From Streptomyces sp. YIM 98790 (GTDB lineage: Bacteria > Actinomycetota > Actinomycetes > Streptomycetales > Streptomycetaceae), in NCBI RefSeq assembly GCF_011421595.1, contig NZ_WTLH01000057.1:1-32373 (forward strand): a stretch of DNA of 32,373 bases, written 5' to 3'. The translations under genes and the position numbers were made by a program. Every line of letters begins with the position of its first letter. Within the stretch, counting starts at the first letter, position 1. The notes below the pieces were generated by a model, which worked only from the letters and a program-made list of their open reading frames with translations, made no database searches and had not been told where the DNA came from. This document shows positions 8,175 to 18,131 of the stretch, in pieces.

Positions 8175-9164
8175 ATGACATACCGCAGAACCGGCGGACG
8201 GACATGGCCCGCCGGCATGGCGGCGGGTCTGCTGTTACTGCTCGCCGGCTGTACGGCCGGGGGCGGAGGGGGAGGGGAACCGGAGCGCCCGGCGGACGCG
8301 ACGGCCGGCGACAGCCAGTCCCCGGCCCCCGGCCCCGGGGAGACCGACGGGACCGGAGGCACCGACGGGTCCGGAGACGCCGGAGACGCCGGGGAGAACG
8401 ACGACGGGGCCGTGGCCGAGGCCGGGTTCAGCTTCGTGCTCGACCCGGAGAAGGTCCCCGCCACCGCCGCCGAAGCCGCCGCGCTGGCCGCCCGGGTGGC
8501 ACCAGGGCCCGAGGACTTCGGCCCCGGCTACACGCCCCGCGAGACCTTCGAGGACGACCCCGGCGAGTGGGCGGTGCTGGGCGAGGACTGCGTCTGGCGG
8601 CGTGCCCCCGTGCCCGACGGGGTACTGGCCAGCCTCACCCGCTACACCGAACTCCCCGCGGAGGACGGCAAGGGCGCGGTCCGGGCGGCCCTGGTGATCA
8701 CCGTGCACCGCGACGTGCGGGGCGCCGAGTGGGAGATGGCCCGCACCATCGAGGACGCCCAGCGCTGCCCCGGCCAGCAGCTGCGCCAGGAGGAGTGGGT
8801 GCGGGGCCTGACCTCCATGGGACAGGAGCTCGGCGTCCTGGGCAACCGGACCGCCGAGGACTCCCTCCAGGAATTCGGCGAGTTCTTCGCCGGCGACCGC
8901 GGACCGTACCCCTACCACTGGTTCCGGACCCGGATCGGCCCGGTGACCCTCGCCTTCTCCGCCAAGGGCGCCGAGGGCCGGACCCCGGACGAGGTGAGCG
9001 ACGGGGGGCTGCTCGCCCTGGTCCGCACCTCCTCGCGGGTGGAGCAGGAACTCGGCGCGGACGGGACTGCCGGACGGGACGGGGCATCCGGGCCGGACGG
9101 CACGGCGGACAGTGCGGGCGACGGCGGCGCGGACGGCGGCGCCGGGGAGGACGACGACGCGTGA
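8175..9164 (+). CDS. Secreted lipoprotein, co-transcribed with receptor kinases
   Basis: ATG at 8175 follows GGGGGGAGC, giving 329 residues. A basic N-terminus and a hydrophobic core end in lipobox LLAGC with Cys26 as the predicted lipidation site. A long Gly/Asp/Pro/Glu-rich flexible linker follows (about 27-85), then a globular domain (about 88-300) with two Cys, near EDCVWRR and AQRCPG, that may pair outside the cell. The C-terminus is again low-complexity. I do not recognise a named domain. The TGA overlaps the GTG of the downstream kinase (GTGA), which implies translational coupling, so the protein may be an extracytoplasmic partner or ligand sensor for that kinase. This role is inference. 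Confidence 0.8.
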   Translation: MTYRRTGGRTWPAGMAAGLLLLLAGCTAGGGGGGEPERPADATAGDSQSPAPGPGETDGTGGTDGSGDAGDAGENDDGAVAEAGFSFVLDPEKVPATAAEAAALAARVAPGPEDFGPGYTPRETFEDDPGEWAVLGEDCVWRRAPVPDGVLASLTRYTELPAEDGKGAVRAALVITVHRDVRGAEWEMARTIEDAQRCPGQQLRQEEWVRGLTSMGQELGVLGNRTAEDSLQEFGEFFAGDRGPYPYHWFRTRIGPVTLAFSAKGAEGRTPDEVSDGGLLALVRTSSRVEQELGADGTAGRDGASGPDGTADSAGDGGADGGAGEDDDA

Positions 9165-11386
9165 CCGAGCCACTTCGCCCGGCCGACCCGTCCTCGCTGG
9201 GCGGCCACCGGCTGCTGGGCCGGCTGGGCGCCGGCGGCATGGGCGTGGTCTACCTGGGCCGCACCCGGGCCGGTGCCCTGGCCGCGGTCAAGATGATCCA
9301 GGCCGACCACGCCGGGGACCCGGAGTTCCGCGCCCGCTTCCGGCGCGAGGTGGAGCACGCCCGGCGGGTGGAGAGCCCCTGGGCGGTGCCCGTCACCGGC
9401 GCCGACACCGAGGCGGAACACCCCTGGATGTCCACGTCCTTCGTGCCCGGCCCCTCGCTGGCCGAGGCGGTCGCCCGGTGCGGCCCGCTCCCGCCGCGCG
9501 CCGTGCTGATCCTGGCCCGGATGCTGGCCCGCGCCCTGGCCGCCGTCCACCGGGCCGGCCTGGTGCACCGGGACGTCACACCGCAGAACGTGCTGCTCGG
9601 CCCGGACGGCCCGCGGCTGATCGACTTCGGCATTGCCCGCGCCGCCGAGGGCGCCACCACCCTCACCGGCGAGGGCCTGGTGGTGGGCACGCCCGGCTTC
9701 CTCGCCCCCGAACAGGCCGAGGGCCGCACCGAGGAGACCGGCCCGGCCGCCGACGTCTTCTCCCTCGGCTGCCTGCTCGCCTACGCCGCCACCGGGCACC
9801 CCCCCTTCGGCACCGGTGCGCCCGACGCCCTGCTCTACCGCACCGTGCACGACGAGCCCGACCTGTCCGGCCTGGACGGGGAGCAGCACACCGAGACGGT
9901 GGCGCTGCTGCGCGCGTGCCTGGCCAAGGACCCGGCCGGCCGCCCGGACCCGGAAGCCCTGGACGCCGCGATCACCGAGGACATCCCGTCCGGCACCGTC
10001 ACCTGGCTGCCCGACGAGGTGGTGCGGCTGATGGCGGCCCGCGCCTCCGAGATGCTCGCCCTGCCCGGCATCGACGCCACCCGGGCCGACGGACCCGGCC
10101 CCGGCGGCGGCCCGCCCGGCGGCCCCGCCCGGCCCGGACGCCGCAGGCTGCTCGCGCTGGCCGCGGGCGGCGCGGCGGCCCTGGCGGGCGGGGCCTTCCT
10201 GTTCCGGGCGCTCTCCGGCCGCGGCGCAGAGGGCGCGGACGGGGACGAGAAGGGCGGAGCCGGAGGCGGCGGCCCGGCCGGGGACGCCGGTTCCGGCGGG
10301 CCGCGCATCGCGGTGCACGCCGACCTCTCGGGTCCCGGCCGGGCCGCCGGGCAGGAGCAGGAGCGCGGGGTGCGGCTGGCCCTGGAGGAGTTCAACGCCC
10401 GCCGGGGCACGCCCTTCACGCTCACCCTGGTGGTGGAGGACGACGGCGGCGACCCGGCGCGCGCCGCCGAGTCCGCGGCCCGGCTGGCCGGGGACCCGGC
10501 CGTCCTGGCCGTCATCGGCCCCACCGGCGACGCCGCCGCCCTGGCCGCCCTCCCCGTCTACGAGGAGGCGCTGCTGCCGATGCTGGCCGTCTCGCCGGGC
10601 CGGGACACCCTGGCCGCCGAGGCGCTGCTGCTGGAGGACAGCCGGGTGCTGCTGCGCACCCGCCCCAGCGACATCCACCTGTCCGCACCGCTGGCCCTCA
10701 TGCTGCTGGACTCCCCCGGCTCCGGCTATCCCGGCGTGCTCCAGGACCGTGCCCTGGGCATCCAGAGCCAGGTCTCCGCCTCGCTGATCAACACGCTGGT
10801 GCGGGACAACGGGGGCGCCACCCATCCCCGGGTGGTGCCGCCCGGGGTGCTGGAGAACGAGGGCTACGGCCCCGTGGTCTCCGAGATGCTGGCGGCCGGC
10901 ATCGACGCCTTCCTCTACGCCGGGCCCCCGGAGGGCGCCGCCGCGGTCGCCCGCGAACTCACCGCCGCCGGCTTCCCCGGACCCCGGTACACCTGGCAGC
11001 CCGCGCTCGACCCGGTGTTCCTGGAACGGGCGGGCGAGGCGGCCGAGGGCTGGACCCTGGTCTCCGCGTTCACCGACCCCTCGGCGCTGCCGCAGGCCGG
11101 GAGCTTCGTCACGGCCTACCGGGACAGCCACGGAACCGGCCCCGGCCCCTGGGCGGCCGAGTCCTACGACGCGGCCACGCTGCTGCTGCGGTCCCTCACC
11201 GAGGGCTCCGGCGGGCCGCCGGACCGGGCGGCGCTGGCCCCGATGCTGCGCGCCGCGACCCTGGAGGGCGTCGCCAAGAACTACGCCTTCTCCCCGGAAG
11301 GGCTCTACGAGGGCGAGGGAACCTTCCTCTACCGGGTGGAGGACGGCGCCTTCGTCCTCCTCGGCCCGTCCGGGACGCCCGGCTGA
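9161..11386 (+). CDS. Receptor Ser/Thr protein kinase fused to periplasmic-binding (Leu/Ile/Val-type) domain, copy 1
   Basis: GTG at 9161 overlaps the lipoprotein stop by 4 nt, with GGGGAGG upstream; the product has 741 residues. The kinase domain (about 16-270) has the G-loop GAGGMGVVYLG, Lys44, catalytic Asp139 in HRDVTPQN and DFG Asp155. The usual catalytic-loop Lys after HRD is Thr140 here. A juxtamembrane motif (WLPDEVVRLMAARASEMLALP region, 282-302) precedes one membrane helix (about 328-350) that starts with GRRRLLAL. The extracellular part (about 381-735) is a type I periplasmic-binding fold (IAVHADLSGPG, AVIGPTGDAAALAALPVYEE), as in branched-chain amino-acid binding proteins. It should sense a small extracellular ligand and phosphorylate cytosolic proteins. 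No transporter permease is nearby, so the binding domain is probably purely sensory. Related fusions are known in actinomycetes; ligand and targets are not. Confidence 0.9.
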   Translation: MTEPLRPADPSSLGGHRLLGRLGAGGMGVVYLGRTRAGALAAVKMIQADHAGDPEFRARFRREVEHARRVESPWAVPVTGADTEAEHPWMSTSFVPGPSLAEAVARCGPLPPRAVLILARMLARALAAVHRAGLVHRDVTPQNVLLGPDGPRLIDFGIARAAEGATTLTGEGLVVGTPGFLAPEQAEGRTEETGPAADVFSLGCLLAYAATGHPPFGTGAPDALLYRTVHDEPDLSGLDGEQHTETVALLRACLAKDPAGRPDPEALDAAITEDIPSGTVTWLPDEVVRLMAARASEMLALPGIDATRADGPGPGGGPPGGPARPGRRRLLALAAGGAAALAGGAFLFRALSGRGAEGADGDEKGGAGGGGPAGDAGSGGPRIAVHADLSGPGRAAGQEQERGVRLALEEFNARRGTPFTLTLVVEDDGGDPARAAESAARLAGDPAVLAVIGPTGDAAALAALPVYEEALLPMLAVSPGRDTLAAEALLLEDSRVLLRTRPSDIHLSAPLALMLLDSPGSGYPGVLQDRALGIQSQVSASLINTLVRDNGGATHPRVVPPGVLENEGYGPVVSEMLAAGIDAFLYAGPPEGAAAVARELTAAGFPGPRYTWQPALDPVFLERAGEAAEGWTLVSAFTDPSALPQAGSFVTAYRDSHGTGPGPWAAESYDAATLLLRSLTEGSGGPPDRAALAPMLRAATLEGVAKNYAFSPEGLYEGEGTFLYRVEDGAFVLLGPSGTPG

Positions 11387-11430
11387 GCGGCGGCCCCGGC
11401 ACGCACGGAACCGGCGGGCACCCCGCACCA

Positions 11431-11458
11431 CGGCAACCGGCAACCGGCAACCGGCAAC
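11431..11458 (+). repeat. Four perfect copies of a 7-bp tandem repeat between the two kinases
   Basis: CGGCAAC is repeated four times without a mismatch, ending 18 bp before the second kinase start. The 90-bp gap holds little else. A 7-bp unit count change would not shift a reading frame here but would alter spacing to the weak ribosome site. Confidence 0.8.
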
Positions 11459-11476
11459 GGACACGGTGACGCGCAG

Positions 11477-13804
<2,328 letters not shown>

Positions 13805-13810
<6 letters not shown>

Positions 13811-13835
13811 GCCGCCCGCTGCGGACGGCTCACGG
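13805..13835 (+). terminator. 10-bp hairpin overlapping kinase 2 stop codon
   Basis: CCGTGAGCCG (13805-13814) pairs perfectly with CGGCTCACGG (13826-13835) across an 11-nt loop. The stop codon TGA lies in the left arm. It separates convergent genes, as the esterase ends at 13870, so it may serve both strands. Confidence 0.6.
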
Positions 13836-13869
13836 CCGGGCCGGCCCGGCGGGACCGGACCGCTGCCGC

Positions 13870-15276
13870 TCAGCTCACGGTGCAGGCGGTGCCGTTGAGG
13901 GTGAACGAGGCCGGGTTGCCGGAGTTGCCCGTGTGCGTGGCCTGGAAGCCGATGGTCACGCTGCCTCCCGGAGCGATGGTGGCGTTCCAGGCGGCGTTGG
14001 TGGCGGTGACGGCTCCGCTGTTCGGGCTGTAGTGGGCGTTCCAGCCCGAGGTGATGCTCTGCCCGCCGGGCAGGGTGAAGGCGAGCGACCAGCCGCTGAC
14101 CGTGCTGCTACCGGTGTTGGTGAGGGTGATGTTGGCGACCAGGCCGGTGTTCCAGGTGTTGGTGGAGTAGCCGACCCGGCACCCCTGGCCGGGATCACCG
14201 CCGGTGGTCCCGCCGTTGGTGGTGCCGGTGCTGGTCCCGCCGTTGGTGGTGCCGGTGCTGGTCCCGCCGTTGGTGGTCCCCGTGCTGGTCCCGCCGTTCG
14301 TCGTCCCCGTGCTGGTCCCGCCGGAGGTGTCTCCGGGCTGGTCGAGACCGAAGAACTGGATGGCGCGCAGGGCCTGGCCGCTCTGCGGCAGCGAGTGGCC
14401 CACCCCCTGGAGGCTGATCGCCTCCACCGGAGCCATGGTGCCCGTCCCGCCGTACCGGGTCCGGGTCCAGCCGGACTGCGGCGAGTCGGTCGCCGACGGG
14501 GTCTGGCTCAGGCCGTGGACGTCGGTCCACTGGTCGATCTGCTCCTGGAAGTTGGGGTAGCGCAGGGTGTCGTCGTTCGTGCCGTGCCAGATCTGCATCC
14601 GCGGCCGGGCACCGGAGTAGCCCGGGTAGGCGGCCCGCACCATGTCGCCCCACTGCTGCGGGGTGAGATCGCGCTGTCCCTGGGCGCACTGGCTGTTCCA
14701 GCTGGAGCCGTCCGTGGTGGCGAAGCAGCCGAACGGCACGCCCATGAAGGAGGCACCGGCCGCGAAGACGTCCGGGTAGTTGCCCAGCATGACGTTGGTC
14801 ATCATGCCCCCGGAGGAGGCGCCGGTGACGAACACCCGGTCGGGGTCGGTGCTGTAGTTCCGGTGCACGTAGTCGATCATCGACTTCAGGCCCACCGGAT
14901 CGCTGCCGCCGTCCCGGCGCAGCGCCTGCGGGGAGGACACGTCCCAGCAGTTGCCGTCGCGGTTGGCCGACGGGTAGATCACGATGAAGCCGTACTGGTC
15001 GGCCAGCCGGGCGAACTCCGAACCGGAGTAGAAGGCCGGGCCGGTGCCGGTGCAGTAGTGCAGGGCCAGCAGCACGGGCGCGCGCTGCTGCACCCGGTCC
15101 GGCACATAGAGGTGCATCCGGTTGTTGGACGGGTTGGCGCCGAAGCCGGTGACCTCGGTGAGCTGGGCCGCCTGCGCGGTCGGCGCGCCGGCCAGCAGCG
15201 CGGCCAGTACCGGCAGCACTCCGGCCAGCACTGTCCCGAGCAGTAGACGGACCCGGCGTGCGGCTCTGTTGGACAT
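13870..15276 (-). CDS. Secreted CE1-type esterase (PHB depolymerase/acetylxylan or feruloyl esterase family) with CBM2
   Basis: ATG at 15276 follows AAAGGACAGG, giving 468 residues. A signal peptide (residues 1-37, cleavage near AQA-AQ) leads to an alpha/beta-hydrolase domain (about 40-325). The nucleophile is Ser154 in GASSG, with an Asp in HGTNDDTLRYP and a His in GVGHSLP completing the triad. The oxyanion stretch ALHYCTGTG and the segment YPSANRDGNCWD are typical of CE1 acetylxylan-esterase-like enzymes. A linker of four GGTSTGTTN units precedes a C-terminal CBM2 (about 367-468, CRVGYSTNTWNTGLVANITL), which usually binds cellulose or xylan. It should deacylate plant cell-wall polysaccharide outside the cell. 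The start codon is only 21 bp from the divergent PucR-like gene. PHB depolymerase is the main alternative specificity. Confidence 0.88.
   Translation of the reverse strand: MSNRAARRVRLLLGTVLAGVLPVLAALLAGAPTAQAAQLTEVTGFGANPSNNRMHLYVPDRVQQRAPVLLALHYCTGTGPAFYSGSEFARLADQYGFIVIYPSANRDGNCWDVSSPQALRRDGGSDPVGLKSMIDYVHRNYSTDPDRVFVTGASSGGMMTNVMLGNYPDVFAAGASFMGVPFGCFATTDGSSWNSQCAQGQRDLTPQQWGDMVRAAYPGYSGARPRMQIWHGTNDDTLRYPNFQEQIDQWTDVHGLSQTPSATDSPQSGWTRTRYGGTGTMAPVEAISLQGVGHSLPQSGQALRAIQFFGLDQPGDTSGGTSTGTTNGGTSTGTTNGGTSTGTTNGGTSTGTTNGGTTGGDPGQGCRVGYSTNTWNTGLVANITLTNTGSSTVSGWSLAFTLPGGQSITSGWNAHYSPNSGAVTATNAAWNATIAPGGSVTIGFQATHTGNSGNPASFTLNGTACTVS
14212..14319 (-). repeat. 4 x 27-bp tandem repeat coding the esterase linker
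   Basis: Four 27-bp units encode four Gly/Thr/Ser/Asn-rich nonapeptides. The first two units are identical; the third and fourth carry substitutions. Such linkers change length by slippage or recombination without breaking the frame. Confidence 0.8.
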
Positions 15277-15296
15277 GGACCTGTCCTTTCTAGACT
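15269..15296 (+). promoter_or_regulatory. Possible promoter of the PucR-like gene overlapping the esterase start codon
   Basis: TTGGAC (15269-15274) and TAGACT (15291-15296) are 16 bp apart, which fits a sigma-70-type pair with a weak -35. Transcription would begin near 15303, at or beside the GTG codon at 15304, so the transcript could be leaderless. The -35 covers the esterase ATG. Confidence 0.35.
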
Positions 15297-15297
15297 C

Positions 15298-16827
15298 ATG
15301 GGTGTGAAGGGCTTGCTGCTGCGCTTGTCGTCGATCGATGCGGACGCGGCTGCCGCGGTGCGTGTGATCGCGCACTTCCAGGCGCTGCTGGACTGCCGGG
15401 TCACCCCGGCCGCCCTGGTGCGCTCCACCGCCGGCCTGGCCGAATGTCCGGCCGGCCTGGAGCTCGCGGACGGGCGGACCTTCCGCTGCGGCCCGGACGG
15501 TGTCGCCCTCACCGGTCCTCCGGAGCATGTCTCCGGCCGTGTCGCGCTGCGTCCGGCCGGCCGGGTGTGGCTGGAGCGGCCCGGCGCCGAACGCCCTCTC
15601 GACGAACTGGTGCTGGAATGGCTGGCCATCGCCGCCCGCACCATGGAGCAGCCCTCGATGGTCGCCGACCCGGCGCTGGTCGAGCTGGTGCTCTCCCGTC
15701 GCGAGGCCATCGCCGACCGGGCGCGTGCCCTGCGGCTTCTGGGCCTCGCGCCCGAACTCCCGCTGCGCGTCGTCGTGGTGACGGACGAGGCCCGCGAACC
15801 GGACGTGGCGGCACTGGCCCTGCTCGGGCGCAGCGCAGTGCCGGGCACGGTCCGGGTGGCGCGGGTCGGCACGCTCGGTGCCGTGCTGGTGCAGCACGGC
15901 ACCACGGCGGCCTCCCCGCTGGCGGAACTCCGCGCGGTGGCCCGGGAGTCGGTACGGGTCGGCATCGGCGCGGCAGCCGGCGGGCTGCGCGCGCACGAGT
16001 CGTGGGAACAGGCCCGGGTGGCCCTGCGGTTCACCACCGCCGGGCCGCCGGACGACGCGGTGGCCGGCCATGACGAGCTGGGGGCCGTGACCTTACTGGC
16101 CGAGATCCCGCCGGACCGGCTGCGCCGGCTGCCGGACACCGAGGCCCTGGAGGCGCTGGCCGCGGCGGAGGGCGGGAGGATGCAACTGGCGGCGCTGGCG
16201 GCCTTCTGCCGCACCGGCTCGCTCCGCCTGGCAGCGGCCGAACTCCATCTGCACCACAGCTCGGTGGCGGCCCGGCTGGCCCATGTGGAGGGGGCGCTGG
16301 GCTGGCGGCTGCGTGATCCCGGGGACCGGTTCCGCGCCCAGCTCGCGCTGTACGCCCGCCGCCTCGCCGCGGCGGGGGAGGGCGGCGAGGGCGGCGGGCA
16401 CTCCGGAGCCGCGGGGGAGCGGGGAGACTCCTGGGATCTCCGCGGCTCCGGAAGCATCCCCGGTCCCCGGACGGCAGAGGCCCCCACGGACCCCGGGCGC
16501 GACGGCGACCGGGACCCGGACGGCGACCGGGACCGGGACAGCGACCGGGACCGGGACAGGAACAGGGACAGGGAGACAGCCGCCGGTCCGGCCGCCGCCC
16601 CGGAGGCGGCCGGCGACAACTCCGGCGGACGGCTGGACTCCCGGCCCGGCACCGGGGCGGCGTCCGCCGCCCGGACGGATGCCGGAGCCGGTGGCGCCGC
16701 CCCCGGCCGCGCGCCCGACGCGGCCGGGGAACGGCGTCCCGGCGCCCGCGGCGGCGGTGCCGCGCGGGACGCTCTCGGAAGGGGCCGCACCGGGCTCACC
16801 AGTCCAGCGCGCGGCGCAGAACAGTGA
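15298..16827 (+). CDS. PucR/CdaR-like helix-turn-helix regulator with long Asp/Arg-rich tail
   Basis: The first in-frame ATG is at 15298 with no ribosome site; GTG at 15304 is an alternative, possibly leaderless, start. The product is about 509 residues. Residues 1-270 are a poorly defined Ala/Leu-rich regulatory part. Residues about 285-345 hold the C-terminal helix-turn-helix of the PucR family (LAAFCRTGSLRLAAAELHLHHSSVAARLAHVEGALGW region). After about residue 360 the protein becomes low-complexity, with a run of Asp-Arg repeats (DNA 16498-16575) and then Gly/Ala/Arg-rich sequence to the stop. The family normally ends soon after the helix-turn-helix, so the tail of about 150 residues is unusual. 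The gene is divergent from the esterase gene, which is its most likely target. Its 3' end overlaps the convergent hydrolase gene by 32 bp. Confidence 0.78.
   Translation: MGVKGLLLRLSSIDADAAAAVRVIAHFQALLDCRVTPAALVRSTAGLAECPAGLELADGRTFRCGPDGVALTGPPEHVSGRVALRPAGRVWLERPGAERPLDELVLEWLAIAARTMEQPSMVADPALVELVLSRREAIADRARALRLLGLAPELPLRVVVVTDEAREPDVAALALLGRSAVPGTVRVARVGTLGAVLVQHGTTAASPLAELRAVARESVRVGIGAAAGGLRAHESWEQARVALRFTTAGPPDDAVAGHDELGAVTLLAEIPPDRLRRLPDTEALEALAAAEGGRMQLAALAAFCRTGSLRLAAAELHLHHSSVAARLAHVEGALGWRLRDPGDRFRAQLALYARRLAAAGEGGEGGGHSGAAGERGDSWDLRGSGSIPGPRTAEAPTDPGRDGDRDPDGDRDRDSDRDRDRNRDRETAAGPAAAPEAAGDNSGGRLDSRPGTGAASAARTDAGAGGAAPGRAPDAAGERRPGARGGGAARDALGRGRTGLTSPARGAEQ
16498..16577 (+). 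repeat. Imperfect short tandem repeat (GACCGGGACnGn) in the regulator tail
   Basis: Imperfect repeats of GACCGGGAC-type units encode alternating Asp and Arg residues, drifting into Asn-Arg and Glu. This charged, disordered segment looks like slippage expansion. Confidence 0.7.
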
Positions 16828-17734
16828 CCGCCTCCGCCGTGATCCGCTGCACCACGGCGGCGTGCCGGACCATGACCGCGCCGTGGAACGTGCCGGGAAA
16901 GAGGTGCAGTTCGGTGGGCACCCGGGCGGAGAGCAGGCTGCGGGCGTAATCGATGCCCTCGTCCCGCAGCGGATCGAACTCCATCACCCCCACATAGGCC
17001 GGCGGCAGTCCGGCCAGGTCCTCCGGGGCGGCCCGTCCCGGAGCGGCCGTCACCGGCACGTCCGCGGAGCCCGGCACCCCGCAGCCCAGATAGGCGGCCC
17101 AGCTCAGCCGCCCGCTGCACCGGTTCCACACCGGTGTGTCGTGGAAGCGGCGGGCGCTCGGCGTGGCGAGGCGGTCGTCCAGCGAGGGACTCTCCAGGTA
17201 CTGGAAGCACACCTGCGCCCCGCCCCGGTCCCGGACCAGCAGGGCGACCGCGGTGGCCAGGCAGCCGCCCGCGCTGTCCCCGCCGACCGCGATCCGCTGC
17301 GGCCGCACACCGAGCGAGTCCGCGTGCTTGGCGAGCCAGCACAGCCCGGCGTAACAGTCCTCCAGCCCGGCCGGATACGGGTGTTCGGGCGCCAGCCGGT
17401 AGTAGGGCGAGACCACCACGGCGGGCAGCCGCCGGCACAGGTCCAGATTGGTGTCGTGGTCGGCGTCCGGCGAGCCCAGCACGAAGCCGCCGCCGTGGAT
17501 GCGGAAGAACGCCGGCAGCGGTCCGGGCATCCGGGTCGGGCGGTAGACGCGCAGCGCCACCTCTCCGCTGCGGATCTCCGAGACCTCCACCCCCGTGGTG
17601 TCCGCGGCGGCGACCTGGACGGCCAGCTCGGCGGCCTGGGCGGAGCGGGCCGCCGCCAGGTCGGTGATGTCGACCTCGGGCATCATGGCCAGGGCGGCGG
17701 CCAGTTCGGGATCCAGCGGATAACGCATGCGCAT
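16796..17734 (-). CDS. HSL-family alpha/beta hydrolase (carboxylesterase)
   Basis: Three starts are close together (GTG 17737, ATG 17734, ATG 17728), none with a good ribosome site. ATG 17734 gives 312 residues. HGGGF (80-84) is the hormone-sensitive-lipase oxyanion motif, GDSAGG holds nucleophile Ser154, EFDPLRDEG gives the Asp and FHGAV the His. Length fits the HSL (family IV) esterases, which hydrolyse short- to medium-chain acyl esters. There is no signal peptide, so it is cytosolic. Its 3' end overlaps the convergent regulator gene by 32 bp. It stands alone on its strand, with a 394-bp gap to the PhoD-like gene. The natural substrate is unknown. Confidence 0.88.
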   Translation of the reverse strand: MRMRYPLDPELAAALAMMPEVDITDLAAARSAQAAELAVQVAAADTTGVEVSEIRSGEVALRVYRPTRMPGPLPAFFRIHGGGFVLGSPDADHDTNLDLCRRLPAVVVSPYYRLAPEHPYPAGLEDCYAGLCWLAKHADSLGVRPQRIAVGGDSAGGCLATAVALLVRDRGGAQVCFQYLESPSLDDRLATPSARRFHDTPVWNRCSGRLSWAAYLGCGVPGSADVPVTAAPGRAAPEDLAGLPPAYVGVMEFDPLRDEGIDYARSLLSARVPTELHLFPGTFHGAVMVRHAAVVQRITAEAVTVLRRALDW

Positions 17735-17893
17735 CACCGTGACATGGACAGCTCAGCCAGGTCATCCGACAGTCGTCGGGCGATCGGCCGCGCCGGTCCG
17801 CTGACCGGCGGGGACCGGCCGGGGCGGGAGGTCACGGCTGCGGCGCCGAACGGCCCCTGTGACGGCGCTCCGCGGTGCGGCAACGTGCGGCCC

Positions 17894-18061
17894 ATGAGAC
17901 CTCTGGTACCGCGTGTTCCCCAGGTGTCGCTGGCGGTCCCCGCCATGGTGCTGCTCGGCGGCGTGCCGGCCACCGCCGCCGTGCTGCGCCGCCGCCGCTC
18001 CGCGCGCACCCGCCGCACCGCCACCCCCGGCACCGGGTCCTCGGACGGCCCACGCATGTGA
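17894..18061 (+). CDS. Possible small single-helix membrane protein
   Basis: ATG at 17894 opens a 55-residue frame. One hydrophobic segment (about 11-30, VSLAVPAMVLLGGVPATAAV) is followed by an Arg-rich cluster (LRRRRSARTRR) and a polar tail, which would fit a small N-out/C-in membrane protein. There is no clear ribosome site and no recognisable family. It fills the gap between the divergent hydrolase and the convergent PhoD-like gene. Support is weak; it may be a chance frame. Otherwise I see nothing in 17738-18064. Confidence 0.28.
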   Translation: MRPLVPRVPQVSLAVPAMVLLGGVPATAAVLRRRRSARTRRTATPGTGSSDGPRM

Positions 18062-18064
18062 GCC

Positions 18065-18121
18065 CCGGCGGGGCCCGGGCGCCCGGGAACCCCGGGCCCC
18101 GGGAACCCCGGGCCCCGCCGG
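18065..18121 (-). terminator. 15-bp-arm hairpin with internal 16-bp tandem repeat downstream of the PhoD-like gene
   Basis: 18065-18079 and 18107-18121 are perfect 15-bp complements. The sequence between and within is almost wholly G and C, with a 16-bp-period repeat (CCCGGGAACCCCGGGC type, 18082-18116) that allows alternative hairpins. It begins 11 bp after the PhoD-like stop codon, so a terminator is the simplest reading. Confidence 0.65.
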
Positions 18122-18131
18122 CCCGCGGCGC

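Noticed and set aside
14212..14319. Regular 27-bp repeats as a possible CRISPR or regulatory array
   Set aside because: The units are contiguous without spacers and keep the esterase linker frame, so they are a coding repeat.
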